DNA from: Deltaproteobacteria bacterium
GTDB lineage: Bacteria > Myxococcota_A > Polyangia > Polyangiales > Polyangiaceae
Assembly (NCBI GenBank): GCA_003235365.1
Contig: QJWJ01000212.1
Coordinates: 1-64,000, forward strand
Direction: 5' to 3'
Length of the DNA: 64,000 bases
The notes under the pieces were generated by a model. That model searched no databases, was not told the origin of the DNA, and saw only the letters and a program-made list of their open reading frames with translations. Each line of letters starts with the position of its first letter. The stretch's first letter is position 1. A program made the translations under genes and the position numbers. Shown here in pieces: positions 17,031 through 26,076 of the stretch.

Positions 17031-19037
17031 ATGACGCAGACGACACCTCGGGGAAGGGTCTTGTGGCAGCCGACGCAACGAGTCATCGACGACTCTCGGC
17101 TCACCGACTTTGCGCGGCACCTGGCGGCTTCGGGAGGCCCGAGTTTCACGGATTACGGCAGCATGCACGCCTGGTCCGTGAGCGAACCGGGCGCTTTTTG
17201 GAAGGCGCTGTGGGACTACTTCGACGTGCACTCTCCGGATCGACCCACGAGCGTCGTGGAACCGTCGACGCTACCCGGCGCAAAATGGTTTCCAGGAGTA
17301 CGAGTCAACTACGTCGATCAGGTTTGGCGAGCCGACCCCGCCTCTGCGGCGGTCGTGGCTTGTGATGAAACGGGTACGGTGGACCGGCTCGACTACGCGG
17401 AGTTGAGGCGTCGGGTGATGGCGTGTCGTGCGGGGTTGCAGCGCTTGGGCGTGACCTGTGGCGATCGTGTTGTGGCCTATTTGCCGAATCGGATCGAAGC
17501 GGTGATTGCGTTCCTCGCCGTCGCCAGCCTCGGTGCCATCTGGTCGAGTTGCCCTCCGGAGTTCGGCGTGCAAAGCGTGCTCGACCGCTTCACCCAGATT
17601 GAACCGAAGGTTCTGATCGCCGTTGATGGTTACCGCTATGGCGGGCGCTGGTTCGACCGTCGTGCCGAGGTGTCGGAGCTGAAGGCCGGGTTGCCGACGT
17701 TGACCGCGTTCGTCAGGGTCGAGCCGAGCGTTGCACCGAGTGCACCTGTTGCGGCAATGGCCGACGGCACGTTGAGCGAATCGAGCTTTGCGGAGCTGTG
17801 CGACACTGCGGGGGGATCCGGCTCGGATGATGGAATCGAGTGGGTCGGGTTCGAACACCCGCTTTGGATCCTTTATTCCTCTGGGACGACCGGGAAGCCC
17901 AAAGCCATCGTTCACGGCCACGGGGGCATCTTGCTCGAACACCTCAAGGTCCTCGCGTTGCACAGCGATTTGGGCCCGCGTGACCGCTTCTTTTGGTATT
18001 CGACGACCGGCTGGATGATGTGGAATTTCCTGCTCGGTGGGTTGCTCGTCGGGGCTTGCATCGTGTTGTACGACGGCAGTCCGGCGCATCCAGACCTCGG
18101 CGCGCTGTGGCGGCTGGTCGAACGGGAGCGGATCACCTACTTCGGCGTCAGCGCGCCGTACTTGATGTCTTGTCGAGACCGCGGACTGGTACCCAAGGAG
18201 TTGGCAGATCTGTCGACGTTGCGCGCGCTGGGGTCGACTGGTGCACCGCTGCCCCCCGAAGGGTTCGAATGGGTGTACGAGGCGGTTTCGGCCGATCAGG
18301 CCCTGGCGTCGGTTTCGGGAGGAACCGACGTGTGCACCGGGTTCGTGACCAGTTGCCCTTGGCTCCCCGTTCGCTCCGGTGAATTGCAGTGCCCCGCGTT
18401 GGCCGCGGACGTCTGCGCTTTCGATGAGACTGGCGCCCGAGTGGTCGGCGCAGTCGGGGAGTTGGTGATCCGTAAACCCATGCCGAGCATGCCCGTGGGA
18501 TTCTGGGCCGACCCCGATGGTCAGCGATACCACGACGCTTACTTCGCCCATTACCCGGGCGTGTGGCGGCACGGCGATTGGATCCAGTTCTTCCAGGACG
18601 GCGGGGCGATCATCACTGGGCGGTCGGACGCGACCCTCAACCGCGGCGGCGTGCGAATGGGCACGGCGGAGTTCTATCGTGTGGTGGAAACCCTGCCCGA
18701 GGTCAGCGACAGCCTCGTGGTGGAGGTGGACCAACCGAGCCAGCCCAGCTCGCTCGTGCTGTTCGTCGTGTTGCGGGCCGAGGCCGTGCTCGACCAGGCG
18801 TTGGTGCAGCGCATTCGAGCTGCGATTCGCGAGCGGTTGTCGCCGCGACACGTGCCCAACGCGGTGATCCAGATCGACGCCGTGCCGTATACCCTGTCCG
18901 GCAAGAAGCTCGAGTTGCCCGTCAAACGCCTGCTCGGTGGAGCGCCGCTGAGCAAGGTTGCCAACCCGGGGACGATGCGCAATCCAGATGCCTTGACGGC
19001 TCTGCTGGACCGCTTCGCAGCCCACCGCGCCGGATGA
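17031..19037 (+). CDS. Acetoacetyl-CoA synthetase
   Basis: This ANL-family enzyme activates acetoacetate to acetoacetyl-CoA with ATP and CoA, in ketone-body or polyhydroxyalkanoate-linked metabolism. The 668-residue protein shows the acyl-adenylate motif YSSGTTGKPKAIVHGHGG, the WYSTTGWMMWN motif typical of the acetoacetate branch, and the C-terminal catalytic lysine segment TLSGKKLELPVK. Its length is normal for the family. The ATG at 17031 follows a non-coding stretch shared with the divergent M16 operon; the upstream frame to 16911 is not needed. An acetyl-CoA synthetase is the alternative, but the overall pattern favours acetoacetate. Confidence 0.88.
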   Translation: MTQTTPRGRVLWQPTQRVIDDSRLTDFARHLAASGGPSFTDYGSMHAWSVSEPGAFWKALWDYFDVHSPDRPTSVVEPSTLPGAKWFPGVRVNYVDQVWRADPASAAVVACDETGTVDRLDYAELRRRVMACRAGLQRLGVTCGDRVVAYLPNRIEAVIAFLAVASLGAIWSSCPPEFGVQSVLDRFTQIEPKVLIAVDGYRYGGRWFDRRAEVSELKAGLPTLTAFVRVEPSVAPSAPVAAMADGTLSESSFAELCDTAGGSGSDDGIEWVGFEHPLWILYSSGTTGKPKAIVHGHGGILLEHLKVLALHSDLGPRDRFFWYSTTGWMMWNFLLGGLLVGACIVLYDGSPAHPDLGALWRLVERERITYFGVSAPYLMSCRDRGLVPKELADLSTLRALGSTGAPLPPEGFEWVYEAVSADQALASVSGGTDVCTGFVTSCPWLPVRSGELQCPALAADVCAFDETGARVVGAVGELVIRKPMPSMPVGFWADPDGQRYHDAYFAHYPGVWRHGDWIQFFQDGGAIITGRSDATLNRGGVRMGTAEFYRVVETLPEVSDSLVVEVDQPSQPSSLVLFVVLRAEAVLDQALVQRIRAAIRERLSPRHVPNAVIQIDAVPYTLSGKKLELPVKRLLGGAPLSKVANPGTMRNPDALTALLDRFAAHRAG

Positions 19038-19149
19038 GCCGAACGGCGAGACGACCACGAGAGGGCGACTCGTTCACCGAGCGGATCCGACTGGGTCAGG
19101 TGTGCCGCGGGATACCTTTTGTGCCGGGTTCGGCGTATGGTCGGCATCG

Positions 19150-19857
19150 ATGCAGGTTCCTGGTTTCTCCCCGCAAGTCGAAGGTCCCACTGCCCAGGCT
19201 GCAGAGACGTTGACTGGGCCGCTGCGGGAACAGTTCTCCGATCCCGCCCGCTACGTCCACGCGCTGATCGTGCTTTCGGTCGCCGTGGTTTTGGGGGCGG
19301 TGCTCGCCTATCACCCATCGCTGCGACGCAAGATTGCCTCGCGCGCCGAGCTCGAGCAGCCCAAGACCATGGTCATGTATGCACTGGTCGGAGCGCTGGT
19401 CGGGCACATCGTCTCGGTCAACCAGACCATGGCGCTCGTGATTTTCGGGATCGGTGGTTTGCTGCGTTTTCGCACCATCGTCGGCGAGGCGAAGGACACT
19501 GGGCGTGTCATCTTGGCGGCGATCGTGGGGATCTGCGCCGGGCTGCAGAGTTATCTCATCGCCGTGTTGGCCACCGGTTTCGCCTGGGTCATCATCTGGA
19601 ACTTGGAACAGCAGGTGATCGGCAGCGTGCAGATCTTGGGCCTCGAGACGCGCCAGATGCAGGCTGCATCATCGGCCTACCGCGCGTTGCTGTCTGCCGC
19701 GGGCTGCCGCGTCGTCAGTGAACAGCGCAATCCGAAGAAGGGTCAGGTCGACCTCGTATTCCGCGGGCCGGCTCGGCTGGATCACGAGGGGTTGAAGTCA
19801 CAGGCTGAAGCCCTCGACGACGGTTGCAAAGGTGTGGCTGCCTGGGAGTTCAGCTGA
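19150..19857 (+). CDS. DUF4956-like membrane protein
   Basis: A 235-residue inner-membrane protein with about four hydrophobic segments in the first 150 residues and a soluble C-terminal domain. The motif GIGGLLRFRTIVGEAKDTG resembles the DUF4956 signature (RFRT...DTA). DUF4956 genes in other bacteria commonly sit beside VTC-type polyphosphate polymerases, and one is 2 kb away here. That makes a role in polyphosphate synthesis or translocation likely, though unproven. ATG 19150 is the chosen start; a GTG at 19102 would add 16 residues. It is downstream of acetoacetyl-CoA synthetase on the same strand and converges on the Na/Pi gene. Confidence 0.72.
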   Translation: MQVPGFSPQVEGPTAQAAETLTGPLREQFSDPARYVHALIVLSVAVVLGAVLAYHPSLRRKIASRAELEQPKTMVMYALVGALVGHIVSVNQTMALVIFGIGGLLRFRTIVGEAKDTGRVILAAIVGICAGLQSYLIAVLATGFAWVIIWNLEQQVIGSVQILGLETRQMQAASSAYRALLSAAGCRVVSEQRNPKKGQVDLVFRGPARLDHEGLKSQAEALDDGCKGVAAWEFS

Positions 19858-19906
19858 CCCGGCAACGCTCCTTCTCCCTCTCCGGTGACGATTGGAGTCG
19901 AGAACG

Positions 19907-21940
19907 TCAGTCGTCGTCGTCTTCGCCGAGCAAGGCGTCAGCCGCGCGGAACAACTGATTTCCGACTTCTTCGTAAGCGGCGCAGACCGCCGACCAATGC
20001 TGCACGTAGCGCAGTCTCAGGTCTTTGCGCGCCTTCTCGAGGGCAGCGCGGGCCTTGTTGTCTTCGGCGTTCGTCCAGATTTCTCGCTCTCGGGCCCGAT
20101 TGACGTCGCCAATGGACGGATCTTGGACGGCGGAGATCAGCGATTCGAGACCCTCGACGACCAGCGCGTGGAGCGCATCGAGTGAACTGCTCTCGGCCTG
20201 CTGGGGGGTGACTCCCCATTCGACGCCGCGCTCGACCAAGCGCTGCAGCGTCAGCAAATTGTCTTGCGCCTTGAGTAGCGCGAGCGTGCATGAAAAGCGG
20301 TTGTTGCCCTGTTCGGTCGATTCGGCTCGAGCCGCCGTCAACGCGTCGAGAAACTGCGCGCGCGCGAGATCCAAAGCGTGTTCGCAGTCGGCCGCCTTGG
20401 CTCGGTCACCACTCATCCACATCTGACGCACCGACCCGATGGCGTCGCGACAATTGCTCAGCCCTGAGACCAGCTTCTCGGCGCTGTGTGAGCTGCTCGT
20501 GCGCATGCCCTCGCTGCGCTGTTTGTGACGGGAACCCTCGAGCCATTGGCCGAGACGCGGCAGCAGCAGGACGATCGCGCACACCAAGCACAGCTGCGAG
20601 AGCAAAAAGCCCACCACCAAATGCACGGCCAAACCTGGCAGCAGCACCGTGTGAGCGTCGCCGAGTGCCGACGGGTCACCGGGCACGATCTTGTCGGCAA
20701 CCGCGACCCAGAAGCTCACGCTCGCGACCAGCAAGATCGTCGACAAGCCGCCCACCAGCAGGTGCCCCTTGGCCAAGCGCCGCACGGCACCACCGAACGG
20801 CCACGCGACCACGCTGGTGGCGATCGCCACGCCCAGCGGGACCCCGGCCAAAATGGTGAGGCTCTGGTGAAGGCCGATGGTGTCGGTCGATTCGGTCAGG
20901 CCGAGCACGAGCACGAACGCCGGCCCGGGGCCTTGGAGCAGCGCGGTCATCAAAGCGCCGGCGGCAGACGATACCAGCGCGTGAGCGATGCCATCGCTGG
21001 CGGAACCCGAAAACAACTCGACGAGCTCAGGCGCCGAGACCAGGGGTTGAAAGCCAGAGCGCAGCGTCTCGAAGCCCAGAAACAGCATGCCCAGCCCCAA
21101 CAACACTTTGGCCAATGCGCGCGAGCGACGGCTGTCGGCGAGCGATACCCAGATCACGCCGAGGGTTACCAGGGGCACGGACAATTTCGTGCCCAGAGGT
21201 AGCGCCAACGCCATCGCTGCCGAACCGAGCTGGGCTCCCAACACGATGGCCAGCGCGGTGGTGATGGTCAACAGATTCGAACTGAGCAGCCCGGCGAGGA
21301 CACCAGCGCTGGTGACCGACGATTGCGTCGCCGCGCCGGCGAAAGCGCCGACCGCGACGCTGCGCCACACGCCGCGCGTCACTCGCTGCAGCGCACCGCG
21401 CATGCGATTGCCGGCGTACGTCCGGATGCCTTTGGCCAGCGTGCGCAGACCGAGCACGAACAATGCGATGCCACCGAGCCCCAACAAGATGACGCTCGAC
21501 GGATCGAGCGGTCTGAGCCACACGTCTCGCTTCTTGCTGCGTTCGTCCCCTTGGTGAATGCGCACCTTCGCGCGGCCTTCGGCACCGTCCGCAGGCACAC
21601 GAACGACGACCGTCGACGAGCCTTGCTTGATCGTTTCGACCGGTTGTTTGTCGATCGAGGCCGTGACTGGCGCGCCGTCGGGGTCGTCGCCGGAAAAGCG
21701 GATTGCGAGCGTGCCGCCGGGAGATACCTCGAGCGGCTGCATGCCCTCGATCGTCAGTTTCTGGCTGTCCTCGACGCCGTCGCTTTCGGTGTCTCTGCCT
21801 TCGCTGAGCCACGCGAAACCAACGGCGAAACAGGTGAGCAGCGTCAACGCCCAGCGCGCGTGAACGGGCCAGCGGCTCACCTTGGCGGATGGCGGGGGCG
21901 CCTGTTTCGACATCGAGTTGTTGGTTTCCTCAAGCCCCAT
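19907..21940 (-). CDS. Na/Pi cotransporter-like protein with N-terminal Ig-like domain and C-terminal PhoU-like helices
   Basis: A 677-residue membrane protein. Residues 28-48 form an anchoring segment, then a periplasmic Ig/IPT-like beta domain (60-150), then the NaPi-II transporter core with about eight segments (160-480). The C-terminus (500-677) is helical and resembles PhoU, as in bacterial NptA-type transporters. The first QSS motif (AATQSSVTSAG) is present. In the second half the equivalent position reads TALLQGPGPAF, so the second QSS motif is degenerate. Transport of phosphate is likely but the altered site could change specificity or direction. It is upstream of nothing on its strand except the VTC gene, whose stop lies 90 bases before its start. 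Confidence 0.82.
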   Translation of the reverse strand: MGLEETNNSMSKQAPPPSAKVSRWPVHARWALTLLTCFAVGFAWLSEGRDTESDGVEDSQKLTIEGMQPLEVSPGGTLAIRFSGDDPDGAPVTASIDKQPVETIKQGSSTVVVRVPADGAEGRAKVRIHQGDERSKKRDVWLRPLDPSSVILLGLGGIALFVLGLRTLAKGIRTYAGNRMRGALQRVTRGVWRSVAVGAFAGAATQSSVTSAGVLAGLLSSNLLTITTALAIVLGAQLGSAAMALALPLGTKLSVPLVTLGVIWVSLADSRRSRALAKVLLGLGMLFLGFETLRSGFQPLVSAPELVELFSGSASDGIAHALVSSAAGALMTALLQGPGPAFVLVLGLTESTDTIGLHQSLTILAGVPLGVAIATSVVAWPFGGAVRRLAKGHLLVGGLSTILLVASVSFWVAVADKIVPGDPSALGDAHTVLLPGLAVHLVVGFLLSQLCLVCAIVLLLPRLGQWLEGSRHKQRSEGMRTSSSHSAEKLVSGLSNCRDAIGSVRQMWMSGDRAKAADCEHALDLARAQFLDALTAARAESTEQGNNRFSCTLALLKAQDNLLTLQRLVERGVEWGVTPQQAESSSLDALHALVVEGLESLISAVQDPSIGDVNRAREREIWTNAEDNKARAALEKARKDLRLRYVQHWSAVCAAYEEVGNQLFRAADALLGEDDDD

Positions 21941-22030
21941 TGGCGCGTGATGTTACCGGAAGATCTCGGCAGGTGTTTGCAAACCCGCACCGGTCCGAAC
22001 GCAGCTCGTGCCGTCGTCCCGGGAGGGAAC

Positions 22031-22906
22031 TCAACGATGCACCGAATCGGACCCCGCTACGAACTTGCTGAAGTCGAGCCGTTCGCCGTCGGCGGCATCG
22101 ATGGCCGCTGCGAGCCAATCGGGCAGGGACCCGCGGCTCTTCACCTCGAGAATCGATCGATCCAGCGTGCCTTTGGGATGTCCCAAGGTCTCACGTATCA
22201 GCGCGAAGTCCCGCGTCCAGATGTCGGTTGGGGGCGCGTAGAACGAGACTTGTCGGTCGAGAGTGAGCCGAAGCGTGCCTTGTTCGTTCTGCCAGGCGAG
22301 CCGCCGGTAGTTGATGACGCAATCGACGTCGAACGGTTCTCCGTACAGCTGGCAGAGCCGGGCCAGTTCAGCCAGCGCTTCACTCGCCTTTTCTCCGAAG
22401 CGATCCGACTGCAGATCGACCATCTCCTGCGTAATGCTTCCGTTGCTCAGAAACCCGGGAACGTCGTGCTTGGGTACGCCGAAGCGCTGCTTGCGCACCT
22501 GCGAACCTCGCTTGTGCTTGAGCTCGAACCACAACACTGGGTCGAAGCGCACGAGCTGCTGTGGGCTTCGCGCGATCTCGACCATCGATGGATCGACCGT
22601 GTAGTACTCTCGCGCCCGCATCTTGACACTCGCGTCGGCAACCGACGCTTGGTTGAACAAGTGACGCGACGCTGTATCGAAGTAGATGGTCGTGGCGAAC
22701 TGCTGAGCGCCCGGCAGCCTCAGCGCGCCCGGTGGAAAGTGGCGAGAGAGGTGGCTACCGATCGTGCGCGCGAGCTCCGCGCTGTGTGAGTGCGGCAGCA
22801 GGTACTTCTGCTCGCGCCGGTCCGCCGTCATCAGGGCGTCGGACGTCGGAGACTGCTGACCCTCGGTTTCGGGGACGATCGGGGGGAGGGACAGGGGGGA
22901 GTACAT
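22031..22906 (-). CDS. VTC-domain polyphosphate polymerase
   Basis: A 291-residue protein carrying a VTC catalytic domain, related to yeast Vtc4, which makes polyphosphate from ATP inside a basic tunnel. Family features are visible: an early RREQKYLL strand, TIYFDT, the basic strand KMRAREY, WFELKHKRGSQVRKQ, VINYRRLAW, LRLTLDRQVSFY and the late ILEVKSRG acidic/basic strand. These supply the Arg/Lys lining and the metal-binding Glu. The ATG at 22906 gives a disordered 25-residue lead; an in-frame ATG at 22831 is also possible. It lies directly upstream of the Na/Pi gene on the same strand, suggesting import is coupled to polymerisation. Confidence 0.86.
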   Translation of the reverse strand: MYSPLSLPPIVPETEGQQSPTSDALMTADRREQKYLLPHSHSAELARTIGSHLSRHFPPGALRLPGAQQFATTIYFDTASRHLFNQASVADASVKMRAREYYTVDPSMVEIARSPQQLVRFDPVLWFELKHKRGSQVRKQRFGVPKHDVPGFLSNGSITQEMVDLQSDRFGEKASEALAELARLCQLYGEPFDVDCVINYRRLAWQNEQGTLRLTLDRQVSFYAPPTDIWTRDFALIRETLGHPKGTLDRSILEVKSRGSLPDWLAAAIDAADGERLDFSKFVAGSDSVHR

Positions 22907-23062
22907 CGGGGGGCGGAACGCTCAGCCTTGCTGGGTGCGATTTACCAGGTTCTCGGTTTTTGAGCTGAGTCGGAGTAACTAGGAAAACGTCACACAGATG
23001 GAGCGGGAAACCAACTTGGGCGGGCGGTCGGTGCGGTCCACCCGGCGACAATTCGCGGTTGG

Positions 23063-24403
23063 TTACAACTCTCCAGAGAACATGACGTAATAGGATTCCT
23101 TCTCTGTCCACACAGTGTCGTCACCTGGCGTAAGCGGGCGCACGATCTCCACTTGCGGCATGATTCGAAAAGTTTGCTCACGCCACAACAGGTTCAGCCC
23201 GGCGACGATGCGCGTCACCTCCGATTCGCTGAACTCCAGGTTGCTGTCGGTCCACTCCCCAAATACTACGGGTTGGAGCGCAAAACCCTTACCGAGTGAT
23301 ACGTCGTACGAAGCAAAAGCCGCCACCGAGCCCGCATTGGGGCGGTTGTTGAAACGGGCGTCCTGCGCGAACATCCCATCGACGAGCACGTAGAGCTCGC
23401 CGAGCTGGAAGCGCGCATCGACGCCTAGAGCGTTGGAGGCTCGATTGGGGTCGGCTTCGCCCAAGCGGAACACCTTGTGCGCCGCGCCGAGGCCAATCTC
23501 CAAAGCGTCGGTCGCATCCCACTCGAGCCGCCCGTGCAAGTCCACACCGCGGTTGGCCGCAGGCGGATCGCTGGCCGACAAGTACCAGTCAAGATCGAGG
23601 CCCTTGAGCCGTCCCCACAGCTCGAGCCCCTGGCTTCGGTCGCCAAACCCCATCGCCTCGACGATCAAACCGTTGCCCTCGCCGCGACCGCGCATGGGCA
23701 GTTTGCCCGAGCCGCGCAACTCGAGTCGGCTGAAGGGGCGCTTGAAACGCCCGACCTTCACTTGAAAGGCGCGGTCGACGCGGTAGTTGAGCCAGGCATC
23801 GCGGATCCCCGCGGGCGGATCGTCGACACGCTCGAATTCGACGTCCAGCTGCAGCCGCAGGCGCTTCTTCCATTTGGCGTCCAGGCCCACGCGGGCTTGT
23901 TGAACGAAAAAGCCGTAGTCGTCGATGGTTTCGCCGGCGCGGGGTTGATTGCCCGAGGGGTGCTCCACCTCGTACTTGAAGCCGGTCATCAGGCGCGCAC
24001 CGAACATCAGCCGCGCTTGCCCGATCGCCAGCCCTTCGGGCTGATCGTCCTCGACGGCAGTGCTTTCGTCGGCTTGATCGGGCAGGGCGGAGTTCTGCTC
24101 GGGTTCCGCAGGCGGTTGCGGGGGTGGGGCGGTCTGCGGAGGCTCGGGGGCGGGGGGCGTCGCGTCCGCTGACGCGGGGTCTGCCGAGTCGGAGACAGCG
24201 GGATCGCTCGGTTCGGCGGACTCGCTCGCCGGTTCCGCGCTCGCTTCACCAGGTGCGTCTTGGGCAAGAGCGAGGCGAGGCAGCATCATGGCTGCCATGC
24301 AACAGGACACCCGCGCGATCCGCCGAACTGTAGGGGCTGGGTTGGTCGGACGCCAGTTGGTGAACCAGAGGCGAAGTAGGCAACCTGACGTGTGGTGGGT
24401 CAT
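23063..24403 (-). CDS. OprO/OprP-like phosphate-selective porin family protein
   Basis: About 446 residues. A signal peptide ends near ALAQ and is followed by an unusually long Pro/Ala/Glu/Asp-rich linker (to about residue 140). The rest is a beta-barrel with alternating aromatic-hydrophobic strands: ARLMTGFKYEVEH, VGLDAKWKKRLRLQLDVEF, RDAWLNYRVD and VGRFKRPFSR, the last typical of the porin O/P family. It ends with an aromatic-rich strand (YYVMFSGEL) as porins do. It lies 160 bases upstream of the VTC gene on the same strand, which fits phosphate or polyanion uptake across the outer membrane. The ATG at 24403 is used; the frame opens at a TTG at 24430. Confidence 0.78.
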   Translation of the reverse strand: MTHHTSGCLLRLWFTNWRPTNPAPTVRRIARVSCCMAAMMLPRLALAQDAPGEASAEPASESAEPSDPAVSDSADPASADATPPAPEPPQTAPPPQPPAEPEQNSALPDQADESTAVEDDQPEGLAIGQARLMFGARLMTGFKYEVEHPSGNQPRAGETIDDYGFFVQQARVGLDAKWKKRLRLQLDVEFERVDDPPAGIRDAWLNYRVDRAFQVKVGRFKRPFSRLELRGSGKLPMRGRGEGNGLIVEAMGFGDRSQGLELWGRLKGLDLDWYLSASDPPAANRGVDLHGRLEWDATDALEIGLGAAHKVFRLGEADPNRASNALGVDARFQLGELYVLVDGMFAQDARFNNRPNAGSVAAFASYDVSLGKGFALQPVVFGEWTDSNLEFSESEVTRIVAGLNLLWREQTFRIMPQVEIVRPLTPGDDTVWTEKESYYVMFSGEL

Positions 24404-24447
24404 GGAAGTGAGGAAAGTAACCTGTGGCAAGGGAAACGTGCGGGCGA

Positions 24448-26076
24448 TCAGTCGTCACCGTCGAGAGCGGCGCGCGCCTTGGTCCAGTCGGGAAGGTCGG
24501 CGTACTCGTCGAGCTGCTGGGCCCGTCGCGCTGTGTGGAGGTCACCGGCGCCGATCGATTCGCAGCGAGCGCGCAACGCGTCGCCGCGCGGTGAGTCGGG
24601 CAGGCCGAGCAGGCTGTGAATCACCGTCGAGGGATAGCGCTCCGCGTACTCCTGTCGCAACTGCCACGACTGCTCGTCGTTCAGTCCGCGCACGCTGTCG
24701 ACGACTTCGCGTCCCACGTGGGCGACCTCCCGGCGCAGTTGGTGGGACAACTCGTCGCTGCGACCCGTCAATGCGGACAGTACTTGCTTGGGCGTGCGCG
24801 AAGCGTAGTACTGCAGCAATTCGTTGGCGCGTGGCGTGTTCACGCCGCGCAAGGTGGCCAGCGCCAGGTGTGGCACCTTCTCGAACAGCTTTTCTCGACG
24901 CTTCCAGGCGTCGGGCCCCGTGCAGAAACCCAGCGTCGAGACGCGCGGGCCGATCTCCGCGTCTTTCCAACACCGCTGGCGGAGCCGCGTCGCGAACTCG
25001 TCTTCCCTGCCGGTCAGGCTGGACAGCACGGCGCTGGGCTGACTGTCGGCGTAGCGTTCACGAATGGCGTCCGCCTCCTCGCAGTGGACGTGTTTGAGGG
25101 CGGAGATGGCCGCGTCGGGGGCCCTCTCCAACAGCCGTAAGCGCAGGTCGTCTTTGCCGCTCAGGGGGCGCTTGGACCAGGAGCGCAGGGCGTAGTCGGG
25201 CTGGGACTCGGCGAGGCGATCACGCAGCGGGTCTTCGACGTCCATGCTCCAGGCGACGAGTTCCGGTTCCCGTTCCACGAGACGACTGCGCAGGGCACGA
25301 GCGGCGACCAAGCCGTTCGAAAGGAACAGCGCGACTTCTGGCGGCAGTAGGTCGAGTGCCTGCTCGAACGACGTGGCCGGATCGACCATCCAAACGGGAG
25401 TCGAGTCGTCGGGCGACTCGGACTGCTCGGGGCGAGTGCCGTGTTCGAGAAACGCCAAGACACGCGCTGCGACGTCGGTCGGCCGAACGCGCTCGGCGTG
25501 GAAAACCGGGAGGTTCTGCTCCTTGCCGATCTGCAGGTAGCCGTCGCGGATCCGCTCCTTGAAGCCACTGCCGGCCTGGCCCTTGCGTCCACTTTCCGTT
25601 TGGGGACGCGTGCGAACCTTTTCGATGCGCTTGCGCAGCCGGCTGGTGCGCGGATGCACGTCGAACAGCAGGGTGATGTCGGGCCAGCTGCCTTGGCAGG
25701 CGTTGTTCGCGGTGCTTTCCGCCAACTTCCGATCGACGCCGCGGCCAAAAGCGGCCAGAACGATGGGCGTGAGGAACGACCGGTCGACGAGTACCGTCTC
25801 ACCTCGCGCCAACGCCGGGCGAACCAACTCGTCGAGGATCTGCGCTTCGCGCGCACAATACAGGAGCAATTCGGACACGCCTGTCAGGTCGAAGTTGCGC
25901 GCGTCGCGGGTCAGACGCCGGATCATCTTGGTCGGCTGCGAATCGTGCTCCTTGCCGGACCTGGGTAGGAACACCTTCTCACCGCGCTGACGTAATGCGT
26001 CGGCGACCAATGAAAGTACCGTGGTCTTACCGGCGCCGTCGACGCCCTCGAATGCAATGAGGCGGGGTTTTGCCAT
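24448..26076 (-). CDS. Thymidylate-kinase-like P-loop kinase with C-terminal helical repeat region
   Basis: A 542-residue protein. Residues 1-215 resemble thymidylate kinase: P-loop GVDGAGKTT near residue 10, a DRSF segment in the DR(Y/F) position, and a basic LID stretch (RPQTESGRKGQ). TMKs are normally about 210 residues. Here a further 325 residues consist of degenerate helical repeats of about 55 residues, with recurring features such as L..RL.E..P..A(L/I)..L and 'SSLTGR' / 'SALTGR' elements. The fused tail could target or regulate the kinase; its role is unknown. It may phosphorylate dTMP or another nucleotide or act with the neighbouring polyphosphate genes. ATG 26076 is chosen since similarity starts at MAKPRLIAFEG. 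Confidence 0.8.
   Translation of the reverse strand: MAKPRLIAFEGVDGAGKTTVLSLVADALRQRGEKVFLPRSGKEHDSQPTKMIRRLTRDARNFDLTGVSELLLYCAREAQILDELVRPALARGETVLVDRSFLTPIVLAAFGRGVDRKLAESTANNACQGSWPDITLLFDVHPRTSRLRKRIEKVRTRPQTESGRKGQAGSGFKERIRDGYLQIGKEQNLPVFHAERVRPTDVAARVLAFLEHGTRPEQSESPDDSTPVWMVDPATSFEQALDLLPPEVALFLSNGLVAARALRSRLVEREPELVAWSMDVEDPLRDRLAESQPDYALRSWSKRPLSGKDDLRLRLLERAPDAAISALKHVHCEEADAIRERYADSQPSAVLSSLTGREDEFATRLRQRCWKDAEIGPRVSTLGFCTGPDAWKRREKLFEKVPHLALATLRGVNTPRANELLQYYASRTPKQVLSALTGRSDELSHQLRREVAHVGREVVDSVRGLNDEQSWQLRQEYAERYPSTVIHSLLGLPDSPRGDALRARCESIGAGDLHTARRAQQLDEYADLPDWTKARAALDGDD

Noticed and set aside
17271-19058. A 595-residue leftward open frame over acetoacetyl-CoA synthetase
   Set aside because: It is the mirror of a well-supported gene and its composition (Arg/His/Pro-rich) is that of a shadow frame.
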